From Obesumbacterium proteus (GTDB lineage: Bacteria; Pseudomonadota; Gammaproteobacteria; Enterobacterales; Enterobacteriaceae): DNA of 64,000 nucleotides. Where the stretch lies: positions 2,728,001 through 2,792,000 of the forward strand of contig NZ_CP014608.1 of the NCBI RefSeq assembly GCF_001586165.1, written 5' to 3'. Within the stretch, counting starts at the first letter, position 1. Each line of letters opens with the position of its first letter. The notes under the pieces are model-generated. The model was given only the letters and a program-made list of their open reading frames with translations. It was not told where the DNA came from and did not search any database. Positions 7,840 through 16,860 of the stretch are shown piece after piece. The position numbers and the translations under genes were made by a program.

Positions 7840-10356
7840 CTATGCGCCAGCCGGTACCGCATGGGCGGTGTTAGTGAGCGCAGGCCCCTGATATTTTTCG
7901 ATCTCAACCTGTGCCATTTGGCCGCAGTTACCTTGCGCCAAGCTGGATGAGCCAATATCAAATGTCAGGCAGTTCACGTTGCCGTTTTTACACAGCGATC
8001 CTGGTGTTGCAGGATCGGCCGGATCGAACCATGCCCCTTCGCTGATACGAATCACGCCCTGACGCACATCTTCAGTGACCACGGCGCCCACCAAGATCTG
8101 ACCGCGATCGTTAAAGGCACGCACTAAATCACCGTTGCTGATGCCACGAGTTTTAGCATCAATTGGGTGGATTAGAATGGCTTCACGATCGGCAACTGCA
8201 TATTTTTTACGCAGCGGCGTATTGTCTAGCTGAGAGTGCAGGCGGTTGATCGGATGAGCGGTATTCAGAGACAGCGGATATTTTGCGGCTTCAGGCCCTT
8301 TATACCATTCATGCGGCGGCATCCACGTTGGAATACCTTTGCAATCTTCATAACCCATTTTCTCAATGGCGTCAGAGTAGATTTCGATTTTACCGGACGG
8401 TGTACCTAATGGATTTAACAGTGGGTTTTCGCGATAGTCAGCGAAGCGTACCCATTGTTTATTCTCTTCTGGCACAGGGAAGCGAACATAGTTGTTTGAT
8501 TCCCAGAACATATCAAACGGCGGCAATGCCACACGAGCTGCGCGAGCCTGCGTTTTCATGTCGTCATACATGCTTTTCAGCCACTGAGTTTCGTCTTTGC
8601 CTTCGGTAAAGGCATCCTGAACCCCGAGTTTTTCTGACAAACCTGCAAAAATATCGAAATCGCTACGTGATTCGAATTGCGGTGGTACGCACTGATGCAT
8701 TGGGAAGACATACAGCTGAGAATAGTCACCGCCCATTTCCAGATCGTTTCGTTCGTAGCTGGTGGTGGTTGGGAATACGATATCCGCGTGTTTGGCCGTT
8801 GCCGTCCAATAGGGTTCGTTGACCACAATGGTTTCAGGTTTTTGGAAAGCTTTGACTAGCGCGTTTGTATCTTGATGCTGGTGGAAGGTGTTACCGCCCG
8901 CGACGTAAACCATTTTCACATCAGGATAGGTAACCTGAGCGCCATTAAAATTAATGGTTTTGCCTGGATTCATTAAACATTCGGCAATACGCGCAACGGG
9001 AATTGGCGTAGGCGTATTTTTCGGTGAGTTACCGGCGGAAATGCCCGCCAAGATCCCACCTTTAGCCGTAGGACTGCCGCCTGAAGAGTAGTGATAGCTA
9101 AAGCCAAAACCACCGCCCGGCAGACCAATTTGCCCCAACATGGCGGCAACGGTCACTAGCATCCAGTGTTGCTGTTCGCCGTGATGCTGACGTTGAATAC
9201 CCCAGCCACCCATAATCATGGTGCGATTCTTCGCCATATCACGCGCTAGCTGGCGAAGTACGTCGGCATCAACGCCGCTAACCTCGGCTGCCCAGTTGGC
9301 GTCTTTGACGATGCCATCGTCCTGACCCATAAGATAAGCTTCGAATTTATCAAAGCCAACGGTATAGGTTTTCAGGAAATCAGGGTTATGCAGTTTTTCT
9401 GTCAGCAGTGTGTGCGCAATACCAATCAGCATGGCGGTATCGGTGTACGGACGCGGTGCGATCCACTGAGCATTCACGAATTTCGCACTGTCGTTATGTA
9501 CGGGATCGATGCTGATGATCCGTGTCCCTTTTTTCTTCAGCGCCTCAAAGCCAGTTTGGCCAACGTGATCGGGAACGTTCCAGCTATTTTTTAATGTGAT
9601 CATCGGGTTACATCCCCACAGAATCACTAGCTGGCTATTCTCGATAACGTTTGGCCATGCGGTTTGTTGTTCATAAACTTCCATTGAACCCACCACATGA
9701 GACATGATGACCTGCGCGGCGCCGGTCGAGTAGTCACCCGCATAGCCTAAGAAGCCGCCGCTTAGATTCATCATACGCTGAAGCAGTGTACGGCTATTGT
9801 GGAGCATACCCACGCTCTTCCAACCGTAAGAACCAGCATAAATAGACTGTGGGCCATGCTCCTTTTGCAGGCGTGCAATTTGATCGCTCACCAGCGTCAG
9901 AGCTTTATCCCAGCTCACGCGTACCCATTCGTCACGGCCGCGCAGTTCTGGTTGGCTATTGGCAGGGCCGCCTTCTAGCCAGCCTTTACGTACCATCGGG
10001 TACTTAATACGGTTTTCCGCATGCACCTGATAGGGCGCCATGGTAATGAGCTCATTCGGGTACGGATCGTCACTAATGGCTTTAACATCCACCATTTTGC
10101 CGTCTTTCACGATAGCTTCGAAAGCGCCCCAGTGTGCAGCGGTGAGTATGCCGGTCTGTGCCTGACGCAGCGCCGTAAACTGTGGCAACGCTTGGCTGAT
10201 GGCCTGTGCTAATGCTGACTTAGGCCATAAACCTGCCAGCAATGGCACGCTCAATACCGCACCTGCGCCGGTCAGAAAGCGACGACGGCTGACTTGAAGC
10301 GGTTTCTGTTCGAAATCGCTAACGTTTTCAACGTGGGAGTTCAGATTTTTTTTCAT
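7840..10356 (-). CDS. torA: Trimethylamine-N-oxide (S-/N-oxide) reductase, TorA/TorZ type
   Basis: An 838-residue periplasmic molybdopterin oxidoreductase (E. coli TorA is 848, TorZ 809). A twin-arginine export signal begins near residue 23 (SRRRFLTGAGAVLSVPLLAG). Cofactor-region segments of the DMSO-reductase family are present: GDYSTGAAQVIM with VVGSMEVYEQQT, AAMLGQIGLPGGGFGFSYHY and ADIVFPTTTSYERNDLEM. Several segments (GSYGWKSVGMLH, GWGIQRQHHGEQ) look nearer to TorZ than TorA, so the exact orthologue is open. It reduces TMAO or related N-/S-oxides with electrons from the TorC cytochrome upstream. The TorD chaperone gene is not in this window. Confidence 0.87.
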   Translation of the reverse strand: MKKNLNSHVENVSDFEQKPLQVSRRRFLTGAGAVLSVPLLAGLWPKSALAQAISQALPQFTALRQAQTGILTAAHWGAFEAIVKDGKMVDVKAISDDPYPNELITMAPYQVHAENRIKYPMVRKGWLEGGPANSQPELRGRDEWVRVSWDKALTLVSDQIARLQKEHGPQSIYAGSYGWKSVGMLHNSRTLLQRMMNLSGGFLGYAGDYSTGAAQVIMSHVVGSMEVYEQQTAWPNVIENSQLVILWGCNPMITLKNSWNVPDHVGQTGFEALKKKGTRIISIDPVHNDSAKFVNAQWIAPRPYTDTAMLIGIAHTLLTEKLHNPDFLKTYTVGFDKFEAYLMGQDDGIVKDANWAAEVSGVDADVLRQLARDMAKNRTMIMGGWGIQRQHHGEQQHWMLVTVAAMLGQIGLPGGGFGFSYHYSSGGSPTAKGGILAGISAGNSPKNTPTPIPVARIAECLMNPGKTINFNGAQVTYPDVKMVYVAGGNTFHQHQDTNALVKAFQKPETIVVNEPYWTATAKHADIVFPTTTSYERNDLEMGGDYSQLYVFPMHQCVPPQFESRSDFDIFAGLSEKLGVQDAFTEGKDETQWLKSMYDDMKTQARAARVALPPFDMFWESNNYVRFPVPEENKQWVRFADYRENPLLNPLGTPSGKIEIYSDAIEKMGYEDCKGIPTWMPPHEWYKGPEAAKYPLSLNTAHPINRLHSQLDNTPLRKKYAVADREAILIHPIDAKTRGISNGDLVRAFNDRGQILVGAVVTEDVRQGVIRISEGAWFDPADPATPGSLCKNGNVNCLTFDIGSSSLAQGNCGQMAQVEIEKYQGPALTNTAHAVPAGA

Positions 10357-10368
10357 TGTTATGGCTCC

Positions 10369-11532
10369 TTAAATCTTGTTCGACTGATTGGCAGGCATAT
10401 CGCTGGCGTGTTTCTGAACGTATTGAGTCAGAACGCGCAGTTGTTCCTGCGTCAGAGAAGTACGTGGAGCCATACCTTTGACCACACCGATCCACTGGTT
10501 GGCGTTGAAGCGATCAAGCGCCGTTAAACCATGACAACCGGTACAGTTGGCAGACATCATGTCGGAGGCGTAATGCCAAATTTTTTGTTGGTCATCAACC
10601 AGCTGTTTTTTCGGCAACCAAACCTGCAATGAAACCTGATGCCAAACCAGCCCAGTTTCGGCGTCTTTAACCGTGCTTAAGGTTTTCAGCTGTTTGCGTG
10701 CATCTTCGCCCACTAACACGCTAAGGATACGCTTGCCTTGTGCGGCATAGAACACTTCCGCCACACCGTCTTGCTGCCAACCGGCAACGTCAGCTAATAC
10801 GCGATCGCCTTGACGTTTCACCACTTTCACTTCGGTGGATGGCATCAAGTTACCTGCGTTGTGCTGGGTTTCGTCGGCGCTCAAGTAGAACGGTTCGGTA
10901 GCGATGGTGTACAGCGTAGTAGCACTGTCTGGCGTTTTCGCTGCGGCGTTGGCCAATTCGCTGGCACCGGCGGCGGCTAATCCGCTCATATCTGGCAGGA
11001 TATGGGCAACACCTTTGTGGCAATCGATACAGGTTTCACCATTTTTGATGGCTACCGGATGCTGCTGACGCGCTTCTGGTTTCTGTGCGATAACGTCCAT
11101 CGCGTCGTAGCTGTGGCACGAACGGCAGGTTGCGGAATCATTTTTCTTCAACGTATCCCACACGCTTTGCGCCATAGCGAGTTTATGCGCCTCATATTTT
11201 TCAGGCGTATCGATTTTACCGGTCACTTCGCCATACACGTCTTTCAATGCGGCAACTTTGGTGAGCAGGTAATCGATAGGTTGGTGTGGAACGTGGCAGT
11301 CAGCGCATTCGGCGCGGATGCCTTTGGTGTTCTGGAAGTGAATACTGCCCTGATATTCGGCGAGAGGCTGTTCCATGGTGTGACATGAAATGCAGAATGC
11401 TGTGTCACTGGTTTTATGCATAACGGTGGCGGTTCCTGCCAGCAGGGCTGCACCGATGATGATCCCCAACAACAAAAGCCACAGCCAGGCTCTGCTCCGG
11501 CGCTTGCCGGGAGTCTGATATCGATTGCTCAT
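10369..11532 (-). CDS. torC: Pentaheme c-type cytochrome TorC (NapC/NirT family)
   Basis: A 387-residue membrane-anchored cytochrome. One N-terminal transmembrane segment (LWLLLLGIIIGAALLAG) holds it to the inner membrane. Four CXXCH haem sites (CISCH, CADCH, CRSCH, CIDCH) form the NapC/NirT domain, and a fifth (CTGCH) lies in the C-terminal domain typical of TorC/TorY. It passes electrons from menaquinol to the reductase encoded 12 bases downstream. The N-terminal half resembles TorY and the C-terminal half TorC, consistent with the mixed TorA/TorZ character of its partner. An FNR-like site and a possible Tor box lie upstream. Confidence 0.9.
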   Translation of the reverse strand: MSNRYQTPGKRRSRAWLWLLLLGIIIGAALLAGTATVMHKTSDTAFCISCHTMEQPLAEYQGSIHFQNTKGIRAECADCHVPHQPIDYLLTKVAALKDVYGEVTGKIDTPEKYEAHKLAMAQSVWDTLKKNDSATCRSCHSYDAMDVIAQKPEARQQHPVAIKNGETCIDCHKGVAHILPDMSGLAAAGASELANAAAKTPDSATTLYTIATEPFYLSADETQHNAGNLMPSTEVKVVKRQGDRVLADVAGWQQDGVAEVFYAAQGKRILSVLVGEDARKQLKTLSTVKDAETGLVWHQVSLQVWLPKKQLVDDQQKIWHYASDMMSANCTGCHGLTALDRFNANQWIGVVKGMAPRTSLTQEQLRVLTQYVQKHASDMPANQSNKI

Positions 11533-11593
11533 AGTTTATTCCATATAATTATTAATATAGTTTTCTTGCCATATTATTCCTGAATCGAATGAA

Positions 11594-11607
11594 TTGATTA
11601 TTTTCAA
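11594..11607. promoter_or_regulatory. FNR-like site upstream of torC
   Basis: TTGAT-TATT-TTCAA matches the FNR consensus TTGAT-N4-ATCAA at nine of ten positions. It is centred 68 bases before the torC start, with an AT-rich -10 candidate (TAATAT on the minus strand, 11571-11576) about 25 bases closer, a spacing near that of class II activation. Anaerobic control fits a TMAO reductase. Not tested. Confidence 0.45.
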
Positions 11608-11720
11608 TGCTATAGGATTCAAAAACTTGGTAAGTATAGAAAATTTTTGAACTAATTACCTATAAAGAAGTAGCAAAATTAAAAGCTTTTTTTATCGAGT
11701 TTGGGTTGCTGGTGATGTTT

Positions 11721-11730
11721 ATATGAACGG
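11721..11730 (-). promoter_or_regulatory. Possible single Tor box
   Basis: On the minus strand CCGTTCATAT differs by one base from the TorR-binding decamer CTGTTCATAT. E. coli has several direct repeats of this box before torC; only one clear copy is seen here, about 190 bases upstream of torC, so this could be chance. Confidence 0.25.
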
Positions 11731-11895
11731 TTTGCAGTCAGTAACACATTTCGTTAACAGCAAGCGGCGCACTACGGGTACATTGAGGGTGATAAATACC
11801 GCTATGATTAAACTGAATCTCTTGAATTGTTTGCGAATGTCATTTGAGCGGTAGGTTCCGGCATTGGCTGTTTGAAATCCTCAAAGGTTGAATTA

Positions 11896-13071
11896 ATGAA
11901 GAATTTTGACTCCGCAACACTCATCTCCCAGCTACAACGTTCGCAGGCTCAGTTGGAAAATATCCGCCACGAATTTCATGCCAATCCAGAGTTGGGCTTT
12001 CACGAAACGAATACCTCTAGCAAGGTGTCTGAGTTGCTCAATCAATGGGGCTATGAAGTTGTTACGGGCGTCGGCGGAACCGGCATTGTTGCGAGTTTAA
12101 CCCGAGGAACGGGAACAAAATCCATCGGCTTACGCGCAGACATGGATGCATTGCCGATTCATGAAGCCAGCGGGGTGAAATATCAGAGTGCCTGTTCAGG
12201 AAAAATGCACGCCTGCGGTCATGACGGTCATACGTCCATGCTGCTGGGTGCGGCGCAGTGGTTGGCGAGCGATAGCGCAAACTTCAACGGTACCGTTCGT
12301 TTGATTTTTCAGCCTTCTGAAGAAGATATGCGCGGCGCGCAGGCGATGATTGACGATGGGTTGTTCACACGATTCCCCATCGATGCCGTTTACGGTATGC
12401 ATAATATGCCTGGGTACCCACAAGGGCATATGGCGTTTAAAGAAGGCGCGACGATGGCCGCGGTGGATAGCTTAACTATCACCCTGACAGGTAAAGGCAG
12501 TCATGGCTCAACGCCTGAAAAAAGCATTGATCCGATCGTTGCTGGAGCATCATTAGTGATGGCATTGCAAACTATCGTTTCACGGAATATTGCCGCGCAG
12601 GATCAGGCTGTGGTTAGCGTGGGAGCTTTTCAGGCCGGTGACGCAGGAAACGTGATCCCGCAGGAAGCGGTGTTGAGATTAAGCATTCGTTCCACTGATG
12701 AAGACGTGCGTAAAAATGTGCTGCAACGGATTCGAACCATTACCGAAGCGCAGGCCGTATGTTATGGCGTAACGGCATCCATCGAAAGCGCGGTGGCGGG
12801 CGTGGTGTTGATGAACACGCCGCATGAAACCGCGTTTGCCAAGCAGGTGGCGGTTGAGCTACTCGGCAGCGAGAAGGTTGTGGATATGCCTAACACGTTT
12901 ATGGGCAGTGAGGATTTTGCGTTTATGCTCAAACATAAGCCCGGCTGTTATTGCATTATTGGCAACGGTGATTCGCCGATGCTGCATCACCCACAGTACG
13001 ATTTTGACGACCGCAATCTGAGCGTGGGCGCAGCATACTGGGTGGCACTGACCCAATCTTATTTGGCATAA
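11896..13071 (+). CDS. M20-family amidohydrolase (hippurate hydrolase / aminoacylase type)
   Basis: A 391-residue metal-dependent amidohydrolase of the M20D (AbgA/HipO/IAL) family. Metal-binding residues stand in GLRADMDALPI, MHACGHDGHTSMLLGAA, FQPSEED and MHNMPG, with a C-terminal MGSEDFAF. The dimerisation domain begins near VDSLTITLTGKGSHGS. These enzymes cleave N-acyl amino acids, amino-acid conjugates or similar amides in the cytosol. A TTG at 11872 is in frame, but ATG 11896 with AAGG at 11884-11887 is the better start. It is divergent from torC and stands alone. The exact substrate cannot be read from sequence. Confidence 0.85.
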   Translation: MKNFDSATLISQLQRSQAQLENIRHEFHANPELGFHETNTSSKVSELLNQWGYEVVTGVGGTGIVASLTRGTGTKSIGLRADMDALPIHEASGVKYQSACSGKMHACGHDGHTSMLLGAAQWLASDSANFNGTVRLIFQPSEEDMRGAQAMIDDGLFTRFPIDAVYGMHNMPGYPQGHMAFKEGATMAAVDSLTITLTGKGSHGSTPEKSIDPIVAGASLVMALQTIVSRNIAAQDQAVVSVGAFQAGDAGNVIPQEAVLRLSIRSTDEDVRKNVLQRIRTITEAQAVCYGVTASIESAVAGVVLMNTPHETAFAKQVAVELLGSEKVVDMPNTFMGSEDFAFMLKHKPGCYCIIGNGDSPMLHHPQYDFDDRNLSVGAAYWVALTQSYLA

Positions 13072-13082
13072 CGGCGTGAATG

Positions 13083-13109
13083 AGTTGAGGTAGTTTGCCT
13101 ACCTCAACT
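13083..13109. terminator. Hairpin between the amidohydrolase gene and ybiI
   Basis: Perfect 11-base stem AGTTGAGGTAG / CTACCTCAACT with loop TTTGC. It lies 12 bases after the amidohydrolase stop and contains the ybiI stop codon. T runs on both sides are poor, so it may act as a weak bidirectional terminator. Confidence 0.5.
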
Positions 13110-13365
13110 GACTATCTTTACTGCCTCGACGGTTGTATCCGCTGGCGGCCTGCTGCTTTTTGTCGATTTCCGCCTGACAGTTCACGCAAAGCTGTACTCC
13201 CGGCAGCGCCTTGCGCCGTGCTTCTGGGATTTCTGCGCCGCACTCTTCACAAAAATGAGCGCTTTCGCCGTGGCTCAGTTGGCTACGTGCACGCGCAACG
13301 GCGTCATCAACCGTAGCGTCAATTTGATCCTGAACTGCCCCATCATTTGCCCAACCACTGGCCAT
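13099..13365 (-). CDS. ybiI: DksA/TraR-type zinc-finger protein YbiI
   Basis: An 88-residue protein, the same length as E. coli YbiI. It has the C4 zinc finger of the DksA/TraR family (CEECGAEIPEARRKA ... CVNCQ) near residues 39-63 and a short helical N-terminus (DQIDATVDDAVARARSQL). Small members of this family may bind RNA polymerase through its secondary channel, but no role is established for YbiI. A GGAGG site lies just before the ATG. It is followed by a hairpin that overlaps its stop codon. Confidence 0.88.
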   Translation of the reverse strand: MASGWANDGAVQDQIDATVDDAVARARSQLSHGESAHFCEECGAEIPEARRKALPGVQLCVNCQAEIDKKQQAASGYNRRGSKDSQLR

Positions 13366-13436
13366 TATTCACCTCCGGTTATTTTTTAGGCTACATAAGT
13401 ATAGATGGGGGTTTAAGACTCAGGATCAACCACGGC

Positions 13437-14828
13437 TTAAAAACTCAGCGTTGCAGATGTCATAATGAAATTCATATCCTTTAAATTGGCATGTTTTTCT
13501 AAGCTATGGCCAACGTCGAAATAGGCATAGGCGAATTTAAATTGCAGCCATTTTTCAGGCGTCCATTGGGTTGAAATCTGATACTGATTGCCAATAAAGC
13601 GGCTGCCTTGTGTGCTGTTTTTAACCGGTTTCATTGGGCCAAGATAAAATCCGTCCTGCTTTTGCTCTCGCCACATCGCATCCCAGCTAAGATCAACAGA
13701 GATCGTATCCGTTGGCGTTAGCGTGACTGACGGATGAATATCGATCAGGTTAGCCGGAGCCACCAATCCGTTTTCGGTCAAATAAGGCAATTTAGGGTAC
13801 ATGGCATTGAAGGTATTTAGTTCGCCGTCGTGCGGATTTTTGTCGCCGCTCGCTATCCCAATTTTGCCGCCGAAACGTGGCCGCCATATCCATGTAGACG
13901 CGGTATAGCCCGCATGCGCTGATGCGGACCACGCTTGAATCGTGTGTGATGCGCCATTAGGTGAAAACTCACCAAATTGATACGCGGCCTCATTATCCCA
14001 ATCAAATCCCGCCGCAGCGCCGAAAATTCGGCTGCCAACGGTATAGCGGCGTTCACTGCCGCTGCCCTGCGTGTAGGTGGAATCGTTGCTTTCGAAGCCA
14101 AAGGTGTAGAGATCGATAGAAGAGGCGAGTGGGGCTACCGGCGTTGTGGCATATAGCCCCCAGATTTTTTGGCTATTGTCGGTGTCATCATCAAAACTGC
14201 CTTTTTTGATGTTCACCGGATGGCCAATAAATGCATCTACGCGATTTTTGGGTGTTGCCCAACTGGCGCGAACCGCATCGAACGAGCGACGCACGTTTGC
14301 TCCGTCACGCGTTCCCATCAAATGCAGTGAGCCGAGGGGGATCTCTTGCCGTCCCACCCGCAGCGTACCTAGACCCGCGTCGGTAGGTAATTTTAAATCG
14401 ATGTATCCTTGCCCGACATAGGCGTGATCGTCATCCGTTGGCTTGCGTCCCTGATCGCGCGGCGTGGCAATCGACGAGCCAAGCTGAACATAGGTTGATA
14501 AATAACGGCCATAGTCGAGTTTGGAACCCAGCAGAAAACGCTGCATGAAGGTGCTATCTCGCCCTCCGCCATGGGCGGCCAGATCGCGTTGATCGCTCCA
14601 TTCGTAGCGTTCACGCAGCGAGCCGTCGAAGGAAAGCGTCGCATTGTCAGTTAATGCGATCTGCTTCCATGCTGGTGATTCTTCGGCATGCAGATAAGGT
14701 GAGTGGACAATCGTTGTTAGCATCGTTGTTGCAACCAATGCCGGGAACCATCGATAAGATCGAAATTGATAAGAGTGTTGTTTATTAGATTGTGGCATGG
14801 GGATCGCTTGCTGAGGTCGCGATGCCAA
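13437..14828 (-). CDS. Outer-membrane beta-barrel, alginate_exp (AlgE-like) family
   Basis: A 463-residue exported protein. A long N-terminus with a hydrophobic signal segment (LVATTMLTTIVHSPYLHA) is followed by a barrel with alternating strands and a terminal aromatic (TSATLSF), the usual outer-membrane sorting end. Segments LRERYEWSDQRD, GRQEIPLGSLHLMGTRDG and RRSFDAVRASW are typical of the alginate_exp family, now known to include diffusion channels unrelated to alginate. The start at 14828 gives a long pre-signal region; ATG at 14798 (MPQSNK) is an alternative. It lies 29 bases behind the VOC-protein gene and is probably cotranscribed. Its cargo is unknown. Confidence 0.8.
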   Translation of the reverse strand: MASRPQQAIPMPQSNKQHSYQFRSYRWFPALVATTMLTTIVHSPYLHAEESPAWKQIALTDNATLSFDGSLRERYEWSDQRDLAAHGGGRDSTFMQRFLLGSKLDYGRYLSTYVQLGSSIATPRDQGRKPTDDDHAYVGQGYIDLKLPTDAGLGTLRVGRQEIPLGSLHLMGTRDGANVRRSFDAVRASWATPKNRVDAFIGHPVNIKKGSFDDDTDNSQKIWGLYATTPVAPLASSIDLYTFGFESNDSTYTQGSGSERRYTVGSRIFGAAAGFDWDNEAAYQFGEFSPNGASHTIQAWSASAHAGYTASTWIWRPRFGGKIGIASGDKNPHDGELNTFNAMYPKLPYLTENGLVAPANLIDIHPSVTLTPTDTISVDLSWDAMWREQKQDGFYLGPMKPVKNSTQGSRFIGNQYQISTQWTPEKWLQFKFAYAYFDVGHSLEKHANLKDMNFIMTSATLSF

Positions 14829-14857
14829 ATCAAGTTGGCATCGCGATAAGATAAAAA

Positions 14858-15748
14858 TTATTTGGTGTCTTGATGGATTTCCGCAATATAGCCGCCAGGG
14901 AATTGCACCACGGCGCTAGCTCGTTTTTCGCCTGCGACCGACTGCCATAGGATTTTTGCACCGCTGGCCGTTGCTTTGCCGAGGGTTTCACTCAGATTAG
15001 CGACGCCATAGCCGGTACGTTCCTGCCCGAATGGATAGTTCAAATGTCCATCGGTGACAAAGATGCGGGTTTTTCCGAAGGCCGAGGACAAATTAACCAC
15101 GCGAATAGCGCTATTTTTCTCACCGCCAATTACGGTAGCGCTTTGCTGTGAATCATCGACGACTTTGCCATTAGAGAATTTCTGATAGCTTTTAATAAAA
15201 TCATCAACGCGATAGCGTGAAAGATAAATACGGTTTTCAGGAATAAAGCTCAGTGGCTGATAGTTAGGTGCTTTGGTATGCCAATACAGTTGCATATTGA
15301 CGCCGCCCGGCCACTGAACAACAGCGTCACGACCAATAGGATCGTTAAATGGCTCTACGATTACGTCGGCTCCGGCTTTTTTGGCGCTCGCTATCGCGGC
15401 ATCCATATCAGTGACTAAGAAACCATTACGTTCGTTGCCAAACGGATAAGGTACTGGTGTTTGAAAATCAAATACGGAAAAGCTTCCCGATGGCGTTAAG
15501 ATCAACTGAGAATAGGTTTTGCTCGGCGTAGGGGTGACATCCGCTAAGACGCCCTGGGTCGCGCTTCCACCAAAAGTTTTCAGAATACTGTCGACGAAAG
15601 TATCCATTTTTCCCGGCTCAGCATAGACGTGGGTGGTGTCGTATTGCGGGCCTACGCCGATATCCGCCGCCCAACTGGCCGGAGATAAAGTCACTGTTAA
15701 TGCCGAAGCGACGGCGAAGTAGATAGAAATACGCGCGGTTTGATTCAT
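14858..15748 (-). CDS. Exported glyoxalase-like (VOC superfamily) protein
   Basis: A 296-residue protein with a clear Sec signal (ISIYFAVASALTVTLSPASWA, cleavage after SWA). Two VOC-like modules follow. Each contains a matching pair of motifs: PYPFGNERNGFLVTDMDAAI with VVQWPGGVNMQLYW, and NYPFGQERTGYGVANL with VVQFPGGYIAEIHQD. The repeat suggests internal duplication, as usual in VOC enzymes where two modules form one metal site. A periplasmic site is unusual for this fold. The next gene encodes an outer-membrane channel, so the two may import and modify the same small molecule. Reaction unknown. Confidence 0.8.
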   Translation of the reverse strand: MNQTARISIYFAVASALTVTLSPASWAADIGVGPQYDTTHVYAEPGKMDTFVDSILKTFGGSATQGVLADVTPTPSKTYSQLILTPSGSFSVFDFQTPVPYPFGNERNGFLVTDMDAAIASAKKAGADVIVEPFNDPIGRDAVVQWPGGVNMQLYWHTKAPNYQPLSFIPENRIYLSRYRVDDFIKSYQKFSNGKVVDDSQQSATVIGGEKNSAIRVVNLSSAFGKTRIFVTDGHLNYPFGQERTGYGVANLSETLGKATASGAKILWQSVAGEKRASAVVQFPGGYIAEIHQDTK

Positions 15749-16230
15749 TTCAGTCCCCTTAATATTAAATGTTTGATGCTACCGGTTGAGTGCACTGCCG
15801 ATGAACTGTTTATAAAATGCATATTACGGAGAAGTGAAATGAAGGATAGACAGTAATTTTTAACGTTTAATTAAAAATAACTAGGGTAAAATAGAGTTGT
15901 AATTAACGAGGTTAAAGAGTGGGCGCTGGCAGAATAGTTGAAAATAACCACGACTCGGGATTTAGCAGAATGACGGTCTAGGAATAGTTCTAAAAAGTAT
16001 TTTTTTTATTTTGAAATTTTAATTTTATTAATGGCTTAGTGGTTCTAATTTCATTTGATAATAGGAGGGGAAGCGCCTTTCTCATCAAGCATAATTTTAG
16101 TGCTGCATTGCGATCTGCGTGAGTTGGCTAATATTTTGCGTTTGGGGGCTATTGGGATATGGATATATGCAGTTTGTAACGTCATCAATAATATGATGAC
16201 GTTACAAATATAGACAGTTAAATACCGCGA
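15749..16230. other. Intergenic region between the VOC gene and hisIE
   Basis: About 480 AT-rich bases. It must hold the promoter of the VOC/outer-membrane pair on its left side, but no convincing -35/-10 pair stands out. The only clear element is the long inverted repeat at 16173-16208. No open reading frame with a ribosome site was found. Confidence 0.5.
16173..16208. repeat. Perfect 15-base inverted repeat after hisIE
   Basis: TTTGTAACGTCATCA (16173-16187) and its exact reverse complement (16194-16208) flank the six-base loop ATAATA. It lies 22 bases past the hisIE stop. A T run is missing on the minus strand, so it is either a non-canonical his terminator/RNA stabiliser or an operator. 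Confidence 0.7.
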
Positions 16231-16860
16231 TTATTTCTCGTGCCGTTGACGCAGATTATTAATCACTGCGCTTAGGTCCAGATCTTGATCCTGTAGCAAT
16301 ACCATCAGGTGATATATCAGGTCTGAAGCTTCATTCACTAATTCGTCGCGGTCGTGCACCGTGGCGGCTAACGCGGTTTCCACGCCTTCTTCTCCCACCT
16401 TCTGCGCGATACGCTTGGTGCCGCTGGCGTATAGGCTCGCGGTATAAGAGCTTTTCGGATCGGCATTTTTACGCTCTGCCAGCAACTGTTCTAACTGGAA
16501 CAAAAATGCCCAGTCGGAGGCGGCAGGAGAGAAACAGCTGCTAGTCCCTTTGTGACAGGTTGGGCCCTGAGGCTCCGCCAGCACCAGCAACGTATCGTTA
16601 TCGCAGTCAGGCGTGATGCTGACAACGCTGAGGAAATGGCCTGAGCTTTCGCCTTTGGTCCACAGGCGCTGTTTGGTACGCGAGTAAAATGTTACGTGGC
16701 GGCTACGATTGGTTTCATCGAGTGCTTCGGGCGTCATATAGCCCAGCATCAGCACTTCGCCGGATACCGCATGTTGAACGATCGCAGGCATCAGGTTATC
16801 GACTTTGTTCCAATCTAATTGTTCTTTTTGTTGTTCAGATAAAAAGGATTCTTTTAACAC
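16231..16860 (-). CDS. hisI: Phosphoribosyl-AMP cyclohydrolase / phosphoribosyl-ATP pyrophosphatase
   Basis: A 209-residue bifunctional HisIE enzyme for the second and third steps of histidine synthesis. The N-terminal cyclohydrolase domain has MLGYMTPEAL, TFYSRTKQRLWTKGE and the cysteine motif PDCDNDTLL ... GPTCHKGTSSCF. The C-terminal pyrophosphatase domain has SYTASLYASG, GEEGVETALAA and EASDLIYHLMVLL. It is the last gene of the his operon and overlaps hisF by seven bases. Confidence 0.96.
   Translation of the reverse strand: MLKESFLSEQQKEQLDWNKVDNLMPAIVQHAVSGEVLMLGYMTPEALDETNRSRHVTFYSRTKQRLWTKGESSGHFLSVVSITPDCDNDTLLVLAEPQGPTCHKGTSSCFSPAASDWAFLFQLEQLLAERKNADPKSSYTASLYASGTKRIAQKVGEEGVETALAATVHDRDELVNEASDLIYHLMVLLQDQDLDLSAVINNLRQRHEK

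Noticed and set aside
11002..11388. 128-codon plus-strand ORF opposite torC
   Set aside because: Shadow of torC; the haem motifs and family match are on the minus strand.
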